Assembly: GCA_965153455.1 (NCBI GenBank)
Contig: OZ234504.1
Coordinates: forward strand, 186,001 to 250,000
Source: Sphagnum compactum
Lineage: Eukaryota; Bryophyta; Sphagnopsida; Sphagnales
Length of the DNA stretch: 64,000 nucleotides
Reading direction: 5' to 3'
The translations under genes were made by a program, and so were the position numbers. The notes beneath the pieces were generated by a model that had not been told where the DNA came from, searched no databases, and was given only the letters and a program-made list of their open reading frames with translations. Within the stretch, counting starts at the first letter, position 1. Each line of letters starts with the position of its first letter. Below are positions 59,101 through 64,000 of this stretch, piece after piece.

Positions 59101-62100
59101 ATGAAGCTTCAGCATCCGATTAAACATTATATTTATCAGAACTCTCATACGAGTTTTTAAATCCACTAGGTCAATGTTGGTGTATAGAGTTGAGAAATCA
59201 AAAGACTGCAACAGAAGTGGGGAAGCTTTATCAATTTCAGATCTTGAACGATTAAGATTATAAATTACCTCCACCACTCCTGTAGAGTCATTGAGAATCC
59301 AACTACTGTCACAAGGAACATCTGCTTTTTTGAGTTTAGACACCAAAAGGTCATTGACTGTAGGAAACATAGCTTTGAAGAAAGAACACAGCCACTTAGA
59401 AACATCAGTCAAAGAACCAGAGCTGGCTGCACAGATAAATCTAGGTTTAATTGGATTTTTACGAAACTTCCAAACTGCACAAAGAAACGGGAGACGAGGG
59501 CCACACTTAACACCTTTAAAATTATGAGCCTTATTAAAAGAGAGATGAAAACTTAGAATATCAGATTGGGTAAGATTGGAGACCGCATAGGCACCAACAG
59601 GAGAATTAAGCTCAGAGAAAACAGAAGAACCATAAAACTTTTTACAAACAAACGCAAAGTTGTTACAACATTTATCCATGTAAGTAATGACAAAGGACCG
59701 TTGGAGAATCTTTAGGTGATCCAGATCTCCTAAAGGAACAGACAAAGAAGAATCAGAAGAGGTTTGAACCACGAAGGAAGCACGAGTCCTCTTTTGTACA
59801 AACAAAAGAACTTTGGCCTTCCACTCACTTAATATCCCTTGAACTCCTAGAAGCTCTTCTTGCTTGTTGACAAACTTCTTAAGACCTTTATCAATAGCTT
59901 CTTCAATAGACAACAAAGACAAGAAGCCACTTCTGAACTTAGTGCCTCTAGAAAAGAGTTCAATTAGGCTGGGCCTTGAAAGGATATTAAGGTTAGCAGA
60001 AATAACATGACCATGATGGGAATCAACAAAATTAGGGAAACAAGAACAAGCACAACCAGAGTGAATAATTTTATTAACTTGAGAAGCACGAACAGATCTG
60101 CCCAACCCCCCATAGCTGAAAAATTCTTGACCAGAAGTTTTGACATATTTCCAAGCAACTAAGGGAGGGGACCAAAACTTTCTAACAGACGGAGGAAGAC
60201 AATCTAACACAGAAGGAAGGTTTAAAATGGAAGAGAGATTCAAACCATCCATACGAGAAGAAACAAAAACAGAGATAATGAGATCTCTGCCTAGAAAAGA
60301 GGCACTTGATGAGAAAGAATGAGGAACATTTCTCTTAATAAAATTGCTCAGAATTTTAAACGGTTGTAAAGCATGGGGCCAACAACAAGACCGAGAACAC
60401 AAGGAGAAAACTCAGACAACAACAAAAGCATACGAACCAAATTCTTGGTCTTATACTTGGAGAGAAAAATAATAGAAAACTTACCTTGAGACATAAGAGA
60501 AGAAAGGAATACCAGCCTTCTTTTGTAATCTCTGTAGCCAAAAATTCTGTGAGGAGAAAGGTGAGGGACCCCACTACGATTTGGTTGCACATCATCAGAA
60601 GGAGAACCAATCTCTTCAGAAACTGGCAAAGTAGGAGGAGGCAAACTTACAGCAACATTAGGAAGAACATTGACAGGAACCCAAACTTTGTTATTAGGAC
60701 GAGCAAATGAAGGTTTACTGCCCTTTCTCCACAACATTGCAGAAGCTTTATGAACCCTAGGAGAACGTCTATTGTTTGACTTACCTTCTAGGTTGTAACC
60801 TCTTGGAAAGAAAGTGTGCAAAATACTCATCCATTTTCTTTCCAATTGAGAGGCAACAACCTTAAACAAGTTCAGAGCAAAACGGCCTTCAGAATCAAAG
60901 AAAATCCCATCTACTTTTTCAATAAAAAAAAACTCTGAAGGAATGGAAACCCTCTTTGGCAATGGCAGCATATAGTGGCTTAAAATCAAAAGACGAACTT
61001 GCAAGCTTAGACAATCTTTTAGCTTCTCTTATATGCTCTTGGAATCTCTCAAAGGCAGACTTACATGTTTGACCAACATATAGCATTCTACTATTAGTGA
61101 CACTGTAAATAACATAAATTACCCCTTATCTGAAAATGGACAGAGGCTAGTTGAAGAATTAAGGTGTTTTTGCCTAAGCCTTCTAAGTCTGTTTAGAGAC
61201 TCAATGTGGAAGACAGAAAAATGAGTATTGGCAATTACCTTTTTAACTGGGCCCCATTTTATATTTCCATTTCCAAATGTATGGAGTTTATTTCAGTTAC
61301 ACCGAGCCAAAAAAGAGAATCTATCAAACTGAGCGGACCGGGTAGCATAATGGAAATTAGCAAGCTCTCAATTTAAGGGACAATTGCCAGCTCAAGCAAA
61401 GGTCCCCGATCTTGATGAGGACTCAAGAAGCCCCCTTTTGTGCGGGAGGGCTGCTCCCAAGCAGTAGGGAAGCCTAAAAAGGCATTGCTTGTTACGACTC
61501 AAAGATCACAGTGCCGGCACTTGCAGAGAGTCGCCCGCAACAAAGCCAAAGAATGCCTTACGACAAACTGGGACTCTGCTCTTGACCTAAAAAAGGCCCC
61601 AAAGACAAAAAGAACAAGACAAGAAGAAATAAAAAACAGAAAAAGCACACAAACAATAGAGGAGAAAAGAACTTTCTAATCACTTCAGACCTGTAAAACT
61701 TTAGAATGACTCTCCGAGGAGCTAAAGGCTTACTTCTTAGAACCTACAAGAGGACCTTATAGGAAACCAAAGAAAGTCAAGAAGAATAGGAAAGGACTTA
61801 AAACAAAAAGAAGAAGGAAAAACAGAAAACGGACAGAAACACAGAAAAACAAGGAAGATGGAACACACTTAAACTCTTAAAAGACATGTAAGACTATAAA
61901 ATGACCCTCCAAGGAATTAAGGCCTTACTACTTTCAACCTGTAAGAGAACCTTACCGGTATACAAAGCATGACTTTAAGATGAAAGCAAGACACAGCAAC
62001 ACAAAAGAGGACAGGAGGAGAAGAACTAGACACAAAGGGAAAAACACCTTATCTGGAAAGAACCATGACTTTAGAAGAAGATAAACCTTGCTTCAGAAAA

Positions 62101-64000
62101 AACACCAACCTTAACAAGTAGCTGGAGGGGCCCAATGCTCCCTCCCAAATGAGGTCTAGAATGGTCCAGTTTACAGAGACAGACAATGTCACAATGAGTT
62201 CAAAGGGGTGTAAAAAGTACCAAGGCCCGTTTTTTGATCCAACTCATCCTCAAGTGAGAGCTCGTGTGTTATCTGATCTTCTTGTTCTACAAGATCCAGC
62301 TCTGGTGTCACTGCAGGAAAGCCCTGCACAACAGCTAACATTTCTCAGCACAAGCTACAGTACATACTAGAGCTCACAAAACCCTACTTCTGAAGCTGTC
62401 CCTTGAAATTAAGAAATTCATTGTAAGGTAACATGGAAAAATTATTACAGGGAAGTTGGAAGAGATTCATCACTCTGAAGTGAGACTTTAGGACAGCAAT
62501 GAAATCTACCTGGAACCGGGTCTTGCGAATTGCAAATAACCCCTCAATCATGAATTGTACACGCTTGTCAATTTCTCCTTCATGCAGAATCCCACGAAAC
62601 CGCTCAAATATCCTGCATCCAGGAACCAGTTCATCCTGTTTTATTGACCCTCTGTTGTCCCCTTCTCAATTGCAGGCACAAACACTTACCCTCATTGAAA
62701 TAATATAGAAATATATGAAGAAAAGTGCAGCTACGAACCATGTAAGCCTTGTGGAGAAAGGTCCTGAAGAATGGCTCCACATTCCTTAACAAACCCCACT
62801 GCCACCTACATTTCCAGAAGCAGCTCATATGATCAGCATTCACACACGCATGTTTCTGCCTTTACCTGTCCAGATCTAGGAATCAACAAAGTGAAGGGAG
62901 CTTGAAAAGCAGTTCGAGAGGAGGAACACAGATAGAGAAAGTAAGAACTTTGAAATGAACTGATTCTCATATCCTGAATGATAACAGTTGGAAATTAGAT
63001 TCGAGGCAAACAGCGGGCTACATAACTTTCATCAGGAGGAGATGTCAACATGAAATTTCAGTACTTCAAAACAAAGCTCCCTAGAACCAACGAATCCCAA
63101 TGCTATGTAAGATGCACAAGTTTGGGGGATCAGAGTAGAAGTGTGATCACAACTGACCTCGACACTGTCATCTGTGGGCTTAACCAAAAGAATTGTAAGC
63201 AGCTCAAGTGCAAGGATCTCATGTGCCACCTGCTGATTGACTAAGTGGGCTATGAACTTAGCAGCTGCCAATAAAACAGGCTGCGCCCCGCAACCCACAT
63301 TACTCACATTCAGTAGAAACCAAAACAAATGAATTCAAGGACAGAAAAACCCAAAACTTAGACTCAGAGCTTCAAGGAACTACTACAAACAGATTTTCCT
63401 TGAAACCCTGTGAACAAGTGTCAAGCGGCAAACCTTATCATTCCGCTTGAATGCTCGCCGAAGCTGCAAGATGATCCGCTTCAACAGAAGCTCCCCCAAG
63501 TCGGGAAACTTAGTATTCACGCAAGCAACAACGGCAGCAAAAACGTGGGTGAACGTTGGAGAAGCCATCTGGGCCTTCATGCAGGAGCGAGCAAACAAGC
63601 CTCGTCCACGCATCAAATTCTCCCCAAAAAGTTCTCGTAATATGTTTGGGATGTTCCCTGCATTCACTTTATTGATTGATCCATTGATTGATTTCCTGAG
63701 TGCATCCCAAGTCATTCGCTGGTAATTTGGGGAGCTCTTGTCCTTCACATCCCTCATGAGTTGTGCCAGCTTGAAGGGAGGAACATACACACCTCCACTT
63801 CTTCCTGCAGCTTGCTCAATGGGCTTCTCGGCTGCTCTCTCCCCTATCGCACCTTCCACCAGCCTCTCAGACCTTATTACACCACCTTTGTCCATCTTTG
63901 GTTTGGTACAAAGAATCTCCTCCTTTTCCTTCAACGGTTTCACGCAGTTTATGATCACGGATAATGGACTTACGCGTTCTACTCGGGCACGAGTTTGTAT
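56101..64000 (-). CDS. CWC22: Pre-mRNA-splicing factor CWC22, 5' end beyond window
   Basis: CWC22 is a nuclear spliceosome component that also links splicing to exon-junction-complex deposition through eIF4A3. Minus-strand exons: 64000(open)-63434, 63280-63158, 62805-62739, 62612-62510, 62323-62221, 57652-57335, 57196-56891 and 56481-56101 (stop). Family landmarks: [14 protein letters not shown], the MIF4G domain ([66 protein letters not shown]), an acidic linker, and the MA3 domain ([56 protein letters not shown]), ending [22 protein letters not shown]-like. Two single-base frame breaks are seen: an extra G in a G4 run (57478-57481) and a missing base at the start of the 62612 exon. Splice sites are otherwise good. 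The 4.6 kb intron between 57652 and 62221 holds a retroelement. Either this gene is live and the breaks are sequence errors, or it is a recent pseudogene. Confidence 0.9.
57478..57481 (-). other. Apparent +1 frameshift (G run) in CWC22 acidic exon
   Basis: The acidic stretch ...SDDEDEEER and the following [10 protein letters not shown] are in different frames, separated by GGGG on the minus strand. A three-base run would keep one frame through the exon. The exon is 318 bases, one too many for its flanking phases. Confidence 0.8.
58355..59091 (-). pseudogene. Penelope-like element: C-terminal part of reverse transcriptase
   Basis: The frame encodes [16 protein letters not shown] (motif B), [18 protein letters not shown], then the catalytic box region [21 protein letters not shown] (motif D/E region), and a thumb-like tail [20 protein letters not shown]. 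The expected Y-x-D-D reads F-V-Y-D: TAT at 58844-58846 replaces the first Asp codon, so the enzyme would be inactive. Confidence 0.85.
59062..60402 (-). pseudogene. Penelope-like element: linker and N-terminal part of reverse transcriptase
   Basis: A 446-codon open frame. It contains the Cys/His cluster (residues ~114-130), a template-binding region ([18 protein letters not shown]) and the motif A block FDFSTLYTN (residues ~401-409), with the catalytic Asp kept. The frame is lost after NRMLKLHRF; the RT continues in another frame from about 59090. Confidence 0.85.
60795..61122 (-). pseudogene. GIY-YIG endonuclease domain of the Penelope-like element
   Basis: The GIY-YIG endonuclease nicks DNA for target-primed insertion. 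The translation reads [19 protein letters not shown] (the 'GIY...YIG' signature as VIY...YVG), then [13 protein letters not shown] with a catalytic-type Arg/His context, then KEGFHSFRV, and after a frameshift in a nine-T run (60924-60932) IEKVDG...[17 protein letters not shown], the closing E-x-x-W...L-x-T-x-x-P-x-G-x-N motif. A second frame change precedes the domain at about 61122. Confidence 0.85.
61676..61960. repeat. ~194 bp imperfect tandem duplication in the CWC22 intron
   Basis: 'aatgactctccgaggagctaaaggcttact' at about 61704 recurs as 'aatgaccctccaaggaattaaggccttact' at about 61898, both followed by 'ctgtaagagaacctta'-like text. It lies upstream (5') of the Penelope-like coding region and may be part of its 5' non-coding sequence. 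Confidence 0.55.

Larger units (their letters stand above)
58300..61400 (-). mobile_element. Penelope-like retroelement in a CWC22 intron, degenerate
   Basis: The element lies in the same orientation as CWC22. Order on the minus strand: an N-terminal region ([32 protein letters not shown]), a GIY-YIG endonuclease domain, a Cys/His-rich linker (CACSC...HHGH), then a reverse transcriptase with FDFSTLYTN (motif A) and GIPMGTNCA (motif B). GIY-YIG ahead of the RT is the permuted order described for the Chlamys/Naiad clades of Penelope-like elements, not the canonical C-terminal order. It is dead: several frameshifts, a stop near 61280, and loss of the first catalytic Asp of the YxDD box. The termini and target-site duplication are not identified. 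Known conifer Penelope elements (Dryads) are described as canonical, so affiliation needs a phylogeny. Confidence 0.85.

Noticed and set aside
61440-61679. 79-codon basic plus-strand frame ([13 protein letters not shown] end)
   Set aside because: It lies antisense in the 5' region of the Penelope-like element within the CWC22 intron; Lys/Arg richness reflects A-rich DNA.

Overview
This window looks like nuclear DNA of a land plant, probably a non-flowering one. The evidence is: (i) intron-containing genes with GT-AG splice sites and plant-type products (an NB-ARC receptor, an LRR receptor-like kinase relic, the spliceosome factor CWC22); (ii) a degenerate CCCTAAA-type telomere-like tract; and (iii) a nuclear copy of chloroplast DNA in the order rbcL - trnR-CCG - accD. 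Flowering plants have lost trnR-CCG from that spot, whereas gymnosperms and many seed-free plants keep it. I cannot name the species. The window is gene-poor and repeat-rich.

Layout. 1-3.8 kb: AT-rich DNA with the relic of a C2H2 zinc-finger gene (minus strand) and short tandem repeats. 3.8-17 kb: mostly non-coding, with a ~1 kb dispersed repeat (second copy at 35.7 kb), two MITE-like inverted-repeat elements (10.6 kb and 13.4 kb) and the telomere-like tract (15.1-15.6 kb). 17.25-22.55 kb (minus): a mostly intact receptor gene with the architecture coiled-coil - NB-ARC - ARM-like helices - TPR. 25.0-27.64 kb: the decayed chloroplast insertion. 28-38.7 kb: copies of a non-coding repeat family with nested tandem arrays; two copies carry a short stretch resembling the ARM/TPR junction of the receptor. 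39.9-40.3 kb: a PIF/Harbinger-like MITE. 41.3-43.4 kb: a p24 (emp24/TMED) first exon followed by an array of ~334 bp units. 45-55 kb: a hAT transposase fragment, at least four copies of a C-rich/A-rich composite repeat, and an LRR receptor-like kinase pseudogene. 56.1-64.0 kb (minus): the CWC22 gene, running off the right edge, with a Penelope-like retroelement in sense orientation inside one intron.

The best-supported genes are the receptor and CWC22. CWC22 is readable through eight exons but has two apparent single-base frame breaks, one in a G run, which could be sequence errors or real lesions. The most unusual items are the receptor architecture and its echoes in the nearby repeats, the Penelope-like element with its GIY-YIG endonuclease domain ahead of the reverse transcriptase, and the chloroplast tRNA-Arg fossil whose anticodon now reads CCA.
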